Below are positions 21,750 to 30,662 of a stretch of 64,000 nt of DNA, piece by piece; position 1 is the stretch's first letter, and each line of letters starts with the position of its first letter. This stretch comes from Bacteroidia bacterium. GTDB taxonomy: Bacteria > Bacteroidota > Bacteroidia > Flavobacteriales > Flavobacteriaceae. The position numbers were made by a program, and so were the translations under genes. The notes beneath the pieces are model-generated. The model was given only the letters and a program-made list of their open reading frames with translations. It did not search any database and was not told the DNA's origin. Where the stretch lies: NCBI GenBank assembly GCA_030428705.1, contig JAUIDI010000001.1:248001-312000 (forward strand), in the 5' to 3' direction.

Positions 21750-23769
21750 GGATACCATGTGCCTTTAACAGCTCGGCATACCTGGGGTCTTTTTTTACAT
21801 CGTAAAAGTAGTCAAGCGTCTTATTGTCAAAAAATTGGCTCTTGTTTCTTATGGTGTCCAAATAATAGAAAACACTGTCGTTTTCCTGTAACCCTGCGAA
21901 TACGACGGCTATCCTGTGGTTTTGCATCCGATGCGGCTCCAGCGCCTTGATGCTGTCGATTATCGCATACGAATTTATAGTGTCGCCCAATTGGGAATAA
22001 CTGTATCCGAGCAGTCTATAATAGTTTTTATCTTGGTTTGACAGGTATTTTAAGGGGTCTATTGCCTTTTCATAATCGGGCTTGGCCATGTAAAGCCTCA
22101 TATACAGCCTGTTGATGATAAAGTCATTTACATCGGGGTATTTTTCTTTTATGTTTTCGATTAATTTTTCGGCCTCGTCATATTTTCTATTATAGGTAAG
22201 CGCGCTAAAAAGATTGGAAGCCGTTGCAAAGGACAGCGGATCAAGACTGAAGGCAATTTCGGTCTGCTCCAACTGTTTGTCGTATTGTCCGGTATAATAG
22301 TAAAAGGTTGCATATTGATGTCTGGCCGTGACATCGTTCGGCGATAATTGTATGGCTTTTTCAAAGGCCTGTTTGGCTTTGTCGAATTGTTTGGTGTGAT
22401 TGTACAACAATCCCTGAACGGTATAGACCCTTGATATTTTATCGTTTATTTCTTTGGCCTTGTTAAGATAAGTTTCCGTTTTCTCCGCGGCCACGGTAGG
22501 GTCTGCGTTGCCATAATACGTCCGTAAAAAGGTAGAGTTGGCGATTTCTGCATAGGCCTCGGCATAGTTTGGGTCGATATCGATCGCCTTTTGATAAAGG
22601 TCGATGCTTTTTTCAATACTTTCATTATTTCTTAGGTCGGCTTCTTTTCTACCCTCCAGAAAGAGTTTGTAGGCGTCTATGCTACGGGTCGATATTTTTG
22701 CAAGGTTTTGTTGTTCCTCAAACGTAATATTCAAATGAAGTTCATCGACTATTTTATGTGCAATTTCGGATTGTATTTCAAAGATATCCGTGAGGACTCG
22801 ATCATAGTCATCGACCCATATGGGTTCGTCGGTCTTGGCATTGATGAGTTGCGAAGTAATCCTTACCTTGTCGCCATATTTTCGAATACTACCTTCAAGA
22901 ATATAGGATACATTTAACTCTTCCGCAATCTCAGGGATGGTCTTGTCACTGTTTTTGTATTGCTTTACCGATGTTTGGGAGATAACATGCAGGTCCTTGA
23001 ATTTTGACAAGTGGTTTAAAATATCGTACGTTACCCCGTCACCAAATATTTCGGAATCTTCATCGGTACTGATATTTTCAAAGGGTAATACGGCGATGGA
23101 TTTGTCCGTTGTCGTATAGGTAACATCAAAAGCGCCTAAATATTCAGCAAGGACCAAAAGCCCTATGATACCTAGACCGATAAGGAGCTTTTTGTAGATG
23201 CCACTCTTTTTTTTCTTTTTTTCCTTGAGCCCTGTTATGTTTTCCTTGATGCGCTTTGCCGTAGGAACTTCGATGCCCTTGTTCGCAATGGCGAATATGG
23301 GAATGGCCTCGTTCACATTCTTAAAATCATAGACATTTAGAAACTGGGCCTTTATATCGGTATGGCTTCTGATCTGGTCGTGGACCTTATCGGAAATCAA
23401 GATACTTCCCGAAATGGCACAAGACTCGATTCTTGATGCAACGTTCACCGCGTCCCCTATGATATCGTCCTTGGTATGGACGATATCACCGACATGGATG
23501 CCGATCCTAACAGGAATAGAAGTTCTGATAAAGGCCAACTGTAGTTCTATCGCACAACGTACGGCCTCCACGGTACTGCTAAAAACACTCAAGGTACCGT
23601 CACCAAAGTATTGGACTATTTCGCCATTGAAGTTTTTGGTCTGTAGTTCAAAGATCCTCCGATGTTTTTCCCTTAGATCGATCGAAGTCTTTTCATCTTG
23701 CCGCATAAGGGCGGTATATCCCTCTATATCGGTAAACATAATGGCGGCAAGCTGTCTTCGGCGTGACAT
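21736..23769 (-). CDS. Membrane class III nucleotide cyclase with TolB-like and TPR regions
   Basis: A 677-residue protein. Residues 8-165 form a class III cyclase domain with metal-binding Asp14 (MFTDIEG) and Asp57 (YFGDG), and GDAVNVASR with Asn109/Arg113 for transition-state binding. The lysine that normally precedes GDG to read adenine is Gln53 here, so the nucleotide product is uncertain. A Lys-rich linker and one transmembrane helix (194-213) follow, then a TolB-N-like/FlgO-like domain (222-330: SIAVLPFENIS, YILEGSIRK) and about six TPR units (360-640). The cyclase is cytoplasmic and the TPR part outside. It should make cAMP or a related signal, perhaps gated by periplasmic binding (inference). 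Confidence 0.85.
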   Translation of the reverse strand: MSRRRQLAAIMFTDIEGYTALMRQDEKTSIDLREKHRRIFELQTKNFNGEIVQYFGDGTLSVFSSTVEAVRCAIELQLAFIRTSIPVRIGIHVGDIVHTKDDIIGDAVNVASRIESCAISGSILISDKVHDQIRSHTDIKAQFLNVYDFKNVNEAIPIFAIANKGIEVPTAKRIKENITGLKEKKKKKSGIYKKLLIGLGIIGLLVLAEYLGAFDVTYTTTDKSIAVLPFENISTDEDSEIFGDGVTYDILNHLSKFKDLHVISQTSVKQYKNSDKTIPEIAEELNVSYILEGSIRKYGDKVRITSQLINAKTDEPIWVDDYDRVLTDIFEIQSEIAHKIVDELHLNITFEEQQNLAKISTRSIDAYKLFLEGRKEADLRNNESIEKSIDLYQKAIDIDPNYAEAYAEIANSTFLRTYYGNADPTVAAEKTETYLNKAKEINDKISRVYTVQGLLYNHTKQFDKAKQAFEKAIQLSPNDVTARHQYATFYYYTGQYDKQLEQTEIAFSLDPLSFATASNLFSALTYNRKYDEAEKLIENIKEKYPDVNDFIINRLYMRLYMAKPDYEKAIDPLKYLSNQDKNYYRLLGYSYSQLGDTINSYAIIDSIKALEPHRMQNHRIAVVFAGLQENDSVFYYLDTIRNKSQFFDNKTLDYFYDVKKDPRYAELLKAHGILKNQ

Positions 23770-23854
23770 TTGATTACAGTTGGTTGGGGTATTGGTTTAT
23801 GATATAGGCATTTAAAAATAACGTTTCGTGTTGGAAGATACAAGACGTACACAA

Positions 23855-23890
23855 AACAAAAAGGTCCGCCTTTCGGCGAACCTTTCGATA
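23855..23890 (-). terminator. Terminator after the DUF2141 gene
   Basis: On the minus strand AAAGGTTCGCC, loop GAAA, GGCGGACCTTTTTGTTTT form a stem with one G-T pair followed by a T-tract, about 20 bp after the stop at 23907. Confidence 0.85.
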
Positions 23891-23906
23891 ATGTAACTTT
23901 TTTCTT

Positions 23907-24323
23907 TTAAAACCGGATCTTGAACTCTTGGTCTGCATCGGTTACTTCGAACTTGGCACCGTTAAAAGTAGGAGGGCCGTAAAGGTTCATTTCCCCCGTT
24001 GAAGCATAACTTTCTTTGGGCATACCGTTTTCCATATCCATTTGTTTATTGTCGTTCTCGTCGTGCATGACCATGATCGCATAAGTGCCCGGTGCTACAT
24101 TCTCAAAAGTCAAGGTTACTTCGCCAGCTTTCGCGGGCGCCATGGCATTGGCTACTCCGGCTCCTTTCATAAATGTATCCGCCGTATGGAGTCCGGCAAG
24201 AATGCTTCCCCCATCAGAAAGTACATTTTCAATGGTTACGGTAATGGTCGCCCCTTTGTTGTCTTGGGCGTAGGTCGTAAATCCGATTAAGAACAAGATG
24301 GTTAATACTGTTAGTTTTTTCAT
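23907..24323 (-). CDS. DUF2141 family secreted protein
   Basis: The 138-residue product has a signal peptide (LTILFLIGFTTYAQ) and a single beta-sandwich domain of the DUF2141 family (PF09912). Recognisable are VTIENVLSDGGSILAGLHT near the start, TLTFENVAPGTYAIMVMHDE (about 72-91) with the following DNDNKQMD acidic loop, and a C-terminal GPPTFNGAKFEV strand. The acidic HDENDNKQMD turn could bind calcium. No function is assigned. A paralogue of similar size lies at 46009-46422. Confidence 0.9.
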   Translation of the reverse strand: MKKLTVLTILFLIGFTTYAQDNKGATITVTIENVLSDGGSILAGLHTADTFMKGAGVANAMAPAKAGEVTLTFENVAPGTYAIMVMHDENDNKQMDMENGMPKESYASTGEMNLYGPPTFNGAKFEVTDADQEFKIRF

Positions 24324-24340
24324 GTTTAAAATTTTTAGTT

Positions 24341-24366
24341 GTCATCTCTGCAAAGGCAGGAATCTG
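24341..24366. repeat. REP-like intergenic motif (GTCATCTCTGCAAAGGCAGG...)
   Basis: The sequence GTCATCTCTGCAAAGGCAGG then AATCTG matches the widespread bacterial repeat related to GTCATTCCYGCGNAGGCRGG; CTGC and GCAG arms pair. It is next to another dispersed motif at 24575. Confidence 0.55.
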
Positions 24367-24459
24367 TTATACTTTTTTGAAGAAAGATTATGATGGGTCA
24401 AAACTCCGAAGAACATTCCCTCCTCGGAAAAACAAAGCACCCAATTGTAAAATTTTATA

Positions 24460-24496
24460 GCTGAATTGTAATTCGGATTTTCCTTTTCAATTCAGC
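24460..24496. repeat. 9-bp perfect inverted repeat in the DUF2141/TonB-receptor intergenic region
   Basis: GCTGAATTG (24460-24468) pairs with CAATTCAGC (24488-24496) across a 19-nt loop. Lying between divergent genes, it could be an operator; no T-tract follows it. Confidence 0.4.
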
Positions 24497-24574
24497 ATCG
24501 AAAAATTACGGTTCGGTACCGTTGTTTATGAATACCGTTTGCCGTGCCTCAATTTTGCCTCATCAATTAACCTG

Positions 24575-24594
24575 CCCTGAGCGCAGTCGAAGGG
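24575..24594. repeat. CCCTGAGCGCAGTCGAAGGG repeat
   Basis: This 20-bp motif is a well-known dispersed intergenic repeat of many bacterial genomes, with CCCT/AGGG ends and a CTGCGCTCAG core on the other strand. It lies 19 bp before the TonB-receptor start, so it is transcribed in that gene's leader. Confidence 0.6.
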
Positions 24595-24612
24595 TCAACA
24601 AAACGAACGGTC

Positions 24613-26775
24613 ATGTTAAAACAACTTTTTACGTTAACCATAGTATTATCATCAACATTCTTTTTCGCCCAATCGACCCTATCAGGTAGTGTTACAGATC
24701 AAAACGGAAATCCTATAGTAGGGGCCAATGTTTATTTGGAAGGGACCTACGACGGGGCTTCATCGGATGACAATGGTAATTTTTCGTTCGAGACCGAAGA
24801 AACCGGAACCCAAACTTTAATAGTCTCCATGCTGTCTTTCGAAACATATATGCAAACCGGCGACGTTTCTTATTTAAAGGATTTAAAAATCGAACTCCAC
24901 GAGGCGATCAATCAATTATCGGGGGTAACCCTTACCGCCGGAACTTTCGAAGCAGGAGACAATTCAAAAGTCTCCGTGCTGAAACCTTTGGATATCGTGA
25001 CCACGGCTGGAGCTGTGGGCGATTTTGTAGGGGCACTTCAAACCCTTCCGGGAACCACTACCGTAAATGAAGACGGACGTCTGTTCGTTCGTGGGGGGGA
25101 AGCGGGCGAGACCCAAGTCTTCATCGACGGACTCCGCGTATTCCAGCCCTTTAGCGCGACCGCGAACAACATTCCCACCCGTGGAAGGTTTTCCCCTTTT
25201 CTGTTTAAGGGGATCACATTTAGCACTGGGGGCTATTCGGCCGAATATGGTCAAGCATTATCGAGCGTTCTCCTTTTGAACACCACCGATATGCCCGATC
25301 AAGAAAAGACCGATATCGGTATCATGTCGGTCGGCGGTACGTTGGGGCATACTGAAATATGGGGCGACAAATCATTGAGTGTCAATGCGTCGTATATCAA
25401 TCTAGCACCCTATCAATGGATCATTCCCAACGATATCGGCGTGCGTTGGAACAAGCCCTATGAATCCTTTTCCGGAGAGGCGGTTTTCCGGAGCAAGAAA
25501 GAGAAAAGCATGTTCAAGTTCTATACTGGTTTCAACCAGGCCAATATGGATATCGATCAAGAGGATATCAATTTTGATGACTTTGTAAACTTTAAATTGA
25601 AGAACAACAACCTATATGCCAATACGTCGTACAAACATTTCTTGGAAAAAGAATGGACGTTGACCGCTGGTGCAAGTGTCTCTTCCGATAAGAACAATAT
25701 CGGTTTTCAGGCGAATTCGATAACGAATCAAGAGACCGCGGCACACATGAAACTGAAATTGAAGAAAAACTTCAGCAGTCGTTTTCAATTGAGCTTTGGC
25801 GCTGAGCATTTTATGACAAATTATACCGAGGATTTTTTGTCACCGGATGGGTTTACCTTTGAATCCGATTTTACCGATAATCTCAGCGCATCATTCGCCG
25901 AGGCCGATATTTTCTTTAGCAACCGTTTTGCCATGAAACTTGGGGCAAGAGGAGAGCATTCCACAATGTTAAAGGCTTCCACCATTTCCCCGAGAGTCTC
26001 GTTGGCCTACAAAAGCAGCGATAACGGACAGTTTTCACTTGCCTACGGCAATTTCTATCAAAATCCGTTCAACGATTATTTGAAGTTCGATAAAAGTTTG
26101 GATTTCGAGAAGACCTCGCACTATATTCTGAACTATCAATATTTGGGCGATGGCAAGACCTTCCGTGCGGAGGCCTATTATAAAGATTATGCCGATTTGA
26201 TCAAATACGATACGCCGATGTCACAGTTCGATTCCGAGTTCAATAACTTGGGAAGCGGTTACGCATCAGGGCTCGATATTTTCTGGAGGGATAACAAGAG
26301 CATCAAAAACCTTGACTATTGGGCCTCATATTCGTATTTGGATACCGAGCGTGATTACCGCAATTTTCCTGAGGCCGCCACACCGAACTTCGCACCGAAG
26401 CATAACCTTTCCCTCGTCACGAAATATTGGGTGGAAGATTGGCGATCGCAAGTGGGACTCTCTTACAGCTTTGGGTCGGGAAGACCCTATGATAATCCGA
26501 ATACACCGGAATTTATGGCCGAAAAGACCAAGGCCTATAATAGTCTAAGTGTGAATTGGGCCTATTTGATCTCACAACAGAAAATCCTGTATTTTTCGGT
26601 CAGTAACGTAGCCGGTTTCCGCAATGTAAACGGGTATCAATATGCCGATGCACCCGATGTGAACGGAATTTTCAACAGAAGGGAAATACGTCCTACGGCC
26701 GATGCCTTTTTCTTCGTTGGCTTTTTCTGGACGATCAGCGATGATAACAGCAGTAACCAGTTGGATAATCTTTAG
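24613..26775 (+). CDS. TonB-dependent outer-membrane receptor with N-terminal carboxypeptidase-like domain
   Basis: A 720-residue receptor. After a signal peptide (LSSTFFFAQS) comes a carboxypeptidase-regulatory-like domain (about 22-105: LSGSVTDQNGNPIVGANVYL), typical of Bacteroidota receptors. The plug follows (115-225: GAVGDFVGALQTLPGTTTVN, LFVRGGEAGETQVFIDGLRV), then a ~480-residue beta-barrel. It lacks SusC length and no susD-like gene adjoins it, so it is probably a stand-alone transporter for a siderophore, metal complex or oligomer. Substrate is unknown. It is divergent from the DUF2141 gene. Confidence 0.93.
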   Translation: MLKQLFTLTIVLSSTFFFAQSTLSGSVTDQNGNPIVGANVYLEGTYDGASSDDNGNFSFETEETGTQTLIVSMLSFETYMQTGDVSYLKDLKIELHEAINQLSGVTLTAGTFEAGDNSKVSVLKPLDIVTTAGAVGDFVGALQTLPGTTTVNEDGRLFVRGGEAGETQVFIDGLRVFQPFSATANNIPTRGRFSPFLFKGITFSTGGYSAEYGQALSSVLLLNTTDMPDQEKTDIGIMSVGGTLGHTEIWGDKSLSVNASYINLAPYQWIIPNDIGVRWNKPYESFSGEAVFRSKKEKSMFKFYTGFNQANMDIDQEDINFDDFVNFKLKNNNLYANTSYKHFLEKEWTLTAGASVSSDKNNIGFQANSITNQETAAHMKLKLKKNFSSRFQLSFGAEHFMTNYTEDFLSPDGFTFESDFTDNLSASFAEADIFFSNRFAMKLGARGEHSTMLKASTISPRVSLAYKSSDNGQFSLAYGNFYQNPFNDYLKFDKSLDFEKTSHYILNYQYLGDGKTFRAEAYYKDYADLIKYDTPMSQFDSEFNNLGSGYASGLDIFWRDNKSIKNLDYWASYSYLDTERDYRNFPEAATPNFAPKHNLSLVTKYWVEDWRSQVGLSYSFGSGRPYDNPNTPEFMAEKTKAYNSLSVNWAYLISQQKILYFSVSNVAGFRNVNGYQYADAPDVNGIFNRREIRPTADAFFFVGFFWTISDDNSSNQLDNL

Positions 26776-26862
26776 GACGAAGATTGAAATTATACAGTTA
26801 GAAGTACGGGAAAAGTTGTATGCCTAGGGTTTTGGTTAAATGAGGATTTCCAACATTTTATA

Positions 26863-26931
26863 TCCGCAAAGTCCGCAAAGATTTATGTAAAGGGTGCCAA
26901 GCTATTTGTAAAGTCGTTGTGCCCTTTGCGG
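26863..26931. repeat. TCCGCAAAG tandem and inverted copies
   Basis: TCCGCAAAG occurs back-to-back at 26863-26871 and 26872-26880, and the inverted CTTTGCGG is at 26924-26931. The gap between the receptor and the moxR-type gene (~200 bp) holds no gene; this repeat is its only evident structure. Confidence 0.5.
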
Positions 26932-26977
26932 TTAGGCATTAATCGTTAACTTTACTGTAAACGTATAGTTGCCATCT

Positions 26978-27871
26978 ATGAAGACCGAAGAACTTTCCCG
27001 AATCCAAAAAATGTTACAGGATCAAGGGTATATCGATGACGGCGCCATTGCTATGTCGTTGTTCCTTGCCGTGAAGTTGGAAAAACCTTTGCTAGTGGAG
27101 GGTCCCGCAGGAGTGGGAAAAACCGAGATTGCCAAGGTTATGGCCAAAGCCATGCAGACCGATCTGATACGTTTGCAATGCTATGAAGGATTGGATAGCA
27201 CCCATGCCCTCTACGAATGGAACTACCAACATCAATTGCTATACCTTAAGATGCAGGAGGATAAGGGCGAAAAATTGGATGCTTTGGAGCAGACTATTTT
27301 TTCCGACAAGTTTTTGTTGAAACGACCCATTCTACAGGCGATAACTCATGAAAAGAATCCGGTTTTGTTAATCGATGAAATCGATAGGGCCGATGAGGAG
27401 TTCGAGAGTTTTTTGTTAGAAGTGCTATCCGATTGGCAGGTTACCATTCCAGAGATCGGAACGGTGTCGGCAAAGAGCAAGCCCCAGATTATCTTGACCG
27501 GAAACCGTACCCGCGAACTTTCGGAAGCCTTGCGCAGAAGATGTCTTTACCTATGGATAGATTATCCCACTTTTGAAAAAGAGTTGGCCATTGTTACCGC
27601 AAAGGTGCCCGAAATCGACGCAAAATTGGGCGCCCAAATCTGTGCTTTTATGCAGGAACTGCGAACCCTGAAACTCGAAAAGACACCTGGTATCGCTGAA
27701 ACTATCGATTGGGCCAGGGCCTTGGCAGGCATGCACTTATCGCATTTGGATAAACAAATGGTCGAAGACACATTGGGCGTGGTGCTTAAGGATTGGCAAG
27801 ACATTCGGCATACCCAAGACTCGCTTTCGGAACTTTTTGAACGTACGGGGGTGGTTTCTAGAATAGTGTAA
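26978..27871 (+). CDS. MoxR-type AAA+ ATPase of a molybdenum hydroxylase cluster (CoxD-like)
   Basis: Starting at ATG 26978 the protein has 297 residues; a TTG three codons earlier is a less likely start. It carries Walker A GPAGVGKT (42-49), Walker B LLIDEIDRADEEFE (130-143), a sensor-1 ILTGNRTRELSEALRRRC with the arginine finger, and the MoxR lid. CoxD/MoxR proteins act with a VWA partner to mature or insert the metal centre of CODH-like enzymes. That partner is encoded at 28392 and the hydroxylase subunits follow, which supports the assignment. It is separated from them by the four-helix-bundle gene. Confidence 0.92.
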   Translation: MKTEELSRIQKMLQDQGYIDDGAIAMSLFLAVKLEKPLLVEGPAGVGKTEIAKVMAKAMQTDLIRLQCYEGLDSTHALYEWNYQHQLLYLKMQEDKGEKLDALEQTIFSDKFLLKRPILQAITHEKNPVLLIDEIDRADEEFESFLLEVLSDWQVTIPEIGTVSAKSKPQIILTGNRTRELSEALRRRCLYLWIDYPTFEKELAIVTAKVPEIDAKLGAQICAFMQELRTLKLEKTPGIAETIDWARALAGMHLSHLDKQMVEDTLGVVLKDWQDIRHTQDSLSELFERTGVVSRIV

Positions 27872-27971
27872 AGGTCCGATGCAGGAAGCTTGGAGCACGG
27901 TGCAACTATGGAATACAGGATTCGGGAATCTATATAACATAGCGACCAACAGAAATAATCCGAACAAATAA

Positions 27972-28334
27972 ATGGAAAATAAGCCAAAATTTAAATTCGA
28001 GAAATTGCGTATTTGGCAAGATGCTATGGAAATAGGAGATAAAATGGATGAAATGGCAAATGGATTTCCGAAAAAAGAAATATATAACCTCTCATCGCAG
28101 CTTAGAAGAGCCTCCGATTCAATCGCTTTGAACATATCTGAAGGATCTATAGTTCAATCAAAACCGGAATTCAGAAATTTTATGGGATATGCAATTCGAT
28201 CATTAGCGGAAGTGGTTACATGTTTGCACAAAGCGAAGAATCGCAAATACATAAATGAAGATATCTTTGAAAGGCATTACAACGGTTCTTACAAATTGAT
28301 GAATTCGATGATTGCCTTTAGAAATAAAATTTGA
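27972..28334 (+). CDS. Four-helix-bundle protein (23S rRNA intervening-sequence protein family)
   Basis: A 120-residue all-helical protein of the IVP/Avd-like family (PF05635): KFEKLRIWQDAMEIGDKM opens helix 1, LSSQLRRASDSIALNISEGS is the diagnostic central motif, then FRNFMGYAIRSLAEVVTCL and a final helix. Relatives are encoded in intervening sequences of 23S rRNA or act as accessory proteins of diversity-generating retroelements; free-standing copies are common and unexplained. Here it interrupts an otherwise conserved moxR-VWA gene pair, flanked by ~100 and ~57 bp of non-coding sequence, suggesting an insertion. No reverse transcriptase or rRNA is nearby. Confidence 0.88.
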   Translation: MENKPKFKFEKLRIWQDAMEIGDKMDEMANGFPKKEIYNLSSQLRRASDSIALNISEGSIVQSKPEFRNFMGYAIRSLAEVVTCLHKAKNRKYINEDIFERHYNGSYKLMNSMIAFRNKI

Positions 28335-28391
28335 TTTATCATAAAAGAGTCAGCTATTCGATAGTTATATTCAACCCTCATAGTAAACATC

Positions 28392-29573
28392 GTGCATCGA
28401 GAATCGAGCATCCAATATCAAACAACACTCTCGGGAAACATCGTACTGCTCTGCCGTTTCCTTCGGAAAAAGGGGTTTTCGATCGGGCCGCATGAAGAAA
28501 CTGAGGCACTCAAGGCCATTTCTTACCTTCCTATCCATAAAGAGGGGTATTTCCGGGATGCCCTAAAAGCCGTTTTATCCAAGAATGCCTATCAGCGACA
28601 ACACTTTAACGACTTATATCTTGAATTTAAGGATGAATTGGCCAAGTCGGTCGATTCTAAATTGAAGGAAAAAGAAGAAAAAAAAGAGAAACGATCCGAA
28701 GCTGAAAAGTCCCGCGCCCAGTTCGAATCCTTAAAAGAATGGCTTAACCTCAATGTCTCCGATGACGAACACCAAATGGCTTCCTATAGTGACATCGAGG
28801 TATTGACAAAAAAAAATTTCTCCGATTTGAACGCGGAAGAAATGCGATTAATGATGCGCTTGTTGCAAAAAATGGCCCGTAAAGTTGCCCATCAAAAAAG
28901 CAGGTTGCGAAAGAAATCCAAAAGAAAGAAGACCGTTGACCTAAAGAACACGATTCGTATGAATATGCGACGGGGAGGCAATCTGACCGAAATCCGTTTT
29001 AGCGAAAGAAAAGAAAAGAAGTTGAAATTGGTATTGCTCTGCGATGTCAGCCGGTCAATGGATTTGTACAGCCGTTTCTTGATGCACCTGATTTACGCCT
29101 TTCAAAATGCCTATGACAAAATAGAGACCTTCGTGTTCAGCACCGCTTTACACCGAGTAACCAAACTACTTGACAATCATGAATTTGACAAAGCTTTTGA
29201 GATGATTTCCGATAGGGTTCCGCAATGGTCCGGCGGTACGACCATAGGCTCGTGTCTGAACGATTTCGTGCAAGAATACGGCCATCACATGTTGGACAAG
29301 AAGACTATTGTACTGGTTTTAAGTGATGGATGGGATACCGGGGAACCGGACGTTATGAAAACGGCCATGCAGACCATTTATAAAAAATCGAAAAAAGTGA
29401 TTTGGTTGAATCCGTTGGCCGGAAGCGCCGATTTTGCTCCCGAGGCTTTAGGTATGAAAACGGCGCTTCCGTATATAGACGTCTTGGCATCGGCCCATAA
29501 TTTAGAAAGTTTGAAGTCGGCCATTTCACAGATCCGCAAAAAAAGGAATTTGAAAAACATACCGTATTTCTAG
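28392..29573 (+). CDS. VWA-domain protein, CoxE-like
   Basis: The product is about 393 residues. The first 160 residues are helical (LLCRFLRKKGFSIGPHEETE) with a Lys/Glu-rich coiled linker around 85-110. The C-terminal part is a von Willebrand A domain with an intact MIDAS: D218-V-S-R-S222 (LLCDVSRSMDLYSRF), the Thr in SGGTTIG, and VLVLSDGWDTGEP. CoxE-type VWA proteins work with MoxR ATPases in maturation of CODH-like enzymes. The start is uncertain: the only in-frame candidate upstream of the conserved part is GTG at 28392, which lies within a dispersed GCATCGAG-type repeat, so the first eight residues may not be native. Confidence 0.88.
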   Translation: MHRESSIQYQTTLSGNIVLLCRFLRKKGFSIGPHEETEALKAISYLPIHKEGYFRDALKAVLSKNAYQRQHFNDLYLEFKDELAKSVDSKLKEKEEKKEKRSEAEKSRAQFESLKEWLNLNVSDDEHQMASYSDIEVLTKKNFSDLNAEEMRLMMRLLQKMARKVAHQKSRLRKKSKRKKTVDLKNTIRMNMRRGGNLTEIRFSERKEKKLKLVLLCDVSRSMDLYSRFLMHLIYAFQNAYDKIETFVFSTALHRVTKLLDNHEFDKAFEMISDRVPQWSGGTTIGSCLNDFVQEYGHHMLDKKTIVLVLSDGWDTGEPDVMKTAMQTIYKKSKKVIWLNPLAGSADFAPEALGMKTALPYIDVLASAHNLESLKSAISQIRKKRNLKNIPYF

Positions 29574-29694
29574 CCACCTAATACGACATTTTTAAATTAC
29601 CGTTATCTTTTTTATTTATACTCCTTAAAAATTGCCAAAATAGTGGCAATTCCACAACATATTTTTTATCTTGATAGTCTCCTATACCTCAACT

Positions 29695-30144
29695 ATGAAA
29701 ATCAACGGAACCTACCGATTAAATGCCACCACCGATGTGGTTTGGAATATGCTAATGGATCCCGCCGTACTTGAAAAAGTAACGCCGGGGGTAAAGCAAT
29801 TGGAACCCCTTGGAGAAGACTCCTACAGCGCGATCTCGGAAGTACGTATCGGCCCCGTTAAGGGCACTTTTGAAGGAAACCTCTCGGTCAGGGACAAGGT
29901 AGAGGAGGAAAGTTGTCTACTGGTCATTGACCAAAAGAGCAAGTCAGGCAATGTCATAGCCGAAATCGGAATGCAGTTCAATGCGTTGGACGACGGCAAT
30001 ACCGAAGTAAAATATACCGGGGAGGCAAAAATGTCGGGCATGTTGGCGCGCATGGGACAACGGATTATGAGCGGCGTGGTGAGCACGTTGTCAAAGCAGT
30101 TTTTTCAGGCTTTTGAAAAGGAACTTGAAACCGAAAAAAGCTAA
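29695..30144 (+). CDS. coxG: CoxG family (SRPBCC) protein
   Basis: A 149-residue single-domain protein of the carbon monoxide dehydrogenase subunit G family (PF06240). It has the START/SRPBCC beginning MKINGTYRL followed by VWNMLMDPAVLEKVTPGV, and the strand set SEVRIGPVKGTFEG with the C-terminal helix MGQRIMSGVVSTLSKQFFQ. CoxG is needed for membrane association of CODH in Oligotropha (known there). It precedes coxS by 51 bp. The ATG at 29695 is preferred to a TTG at 29671 because it begins the domain. Confidence 0.88.
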   Translation: MKINGTYRLNATTDVVWNMLMDPAVLEKVTPGVKQLEPLGEDSYSAISEVRIGPVKGTFEGNLSVRDKVEEESCLLVIDQKSKSGNVIAEIGMQFNALDDGNTEVKYTGEAKMSGMLARMGQRIMSGVVSTLSKQFFQAFEKELETEKS

Positions 30145-30195
30145 TCTGGATTTTAAAGGAAACAGAACACAATACCTAATTTAAAGCGGACACTT

Positions 30196-30660
30196 ATGAA
30201 TATTTCGATTACGGTGAACGGGAAGGTGTATTCCCATGACGTAGAACCCCGCATGAGTCTGGCCCAATACCTGCGCGAGGTTTTGGACCTTACGGGTACG
30301 CATATCGGTTGCGACACCACCGGATGCGGGGCCTGTACGATCACTCTGGACGGCAACGCGGTAAAATCGTGCACGTTGTTGGCCGTGCAGGCCGATGGTT
30401 GCGAGGTCACAACTATTGAAGGTATGGCTAATGGCCATGCGATGCATCCGATACAGGAAGCATTTAAAGAGAACCACGGATTGCAGTGCGGTTTCTGTAC
30501 CCCTGGAATGGTAATGACGGCCGCCGACATTCTGAAAAACAATCCGAACCCGACAGAGGAGGAAATCCGACATGGGCTCGAAGGCAACTTCTGCCGTTGT
30601 ACGGGTTATCACAATATTGTCAAATCGATACGGCATGCCGCTGAAAAAATAAACGGGTAA
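30196..30660 (+). CDS. coxS: Molybdenum hydroxylase small subunit, two [2Fe-2S] clusters (CoxS-like)
   Basis: A 154-residue protein with all eight cluster cysteines: plant-type ferredoxin domain C39-x4-C44-x2-C47-x11-C59, and the C-terminal helical domain C98-x2-C101 and C133-x-C135 ([17 protein letters not shown]). It passes electrons from the molybdenum site in CoxL to FAD in CoxM. Its stop is followed by 2 nt and then the coxL ATG, as expected for a complex. Substrate depends on coxL. Confidence 0.93.
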   Translation: MNISITVNGKVYSHDVEPRMSLAQYLREVLDLTGTHIGCDTTGCGACTITLDGNAVKSCTLLAVQADGCEVTTIEGMANGHAMHPIQEAFKENHGLQCGFCTPGMVMTAADILKNNPNPTEEEIRHGLEGNFCRCTGYHNIVKSIRHAAEKING

Positions 30661-30662
30661 TT

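Noticed and set aside
27972-28334. Part of a diversity-generating retroelement
   Set aside because: No reverse transcriptase, variable repeat or template repeat is visible near the four-helix-bundle gene.
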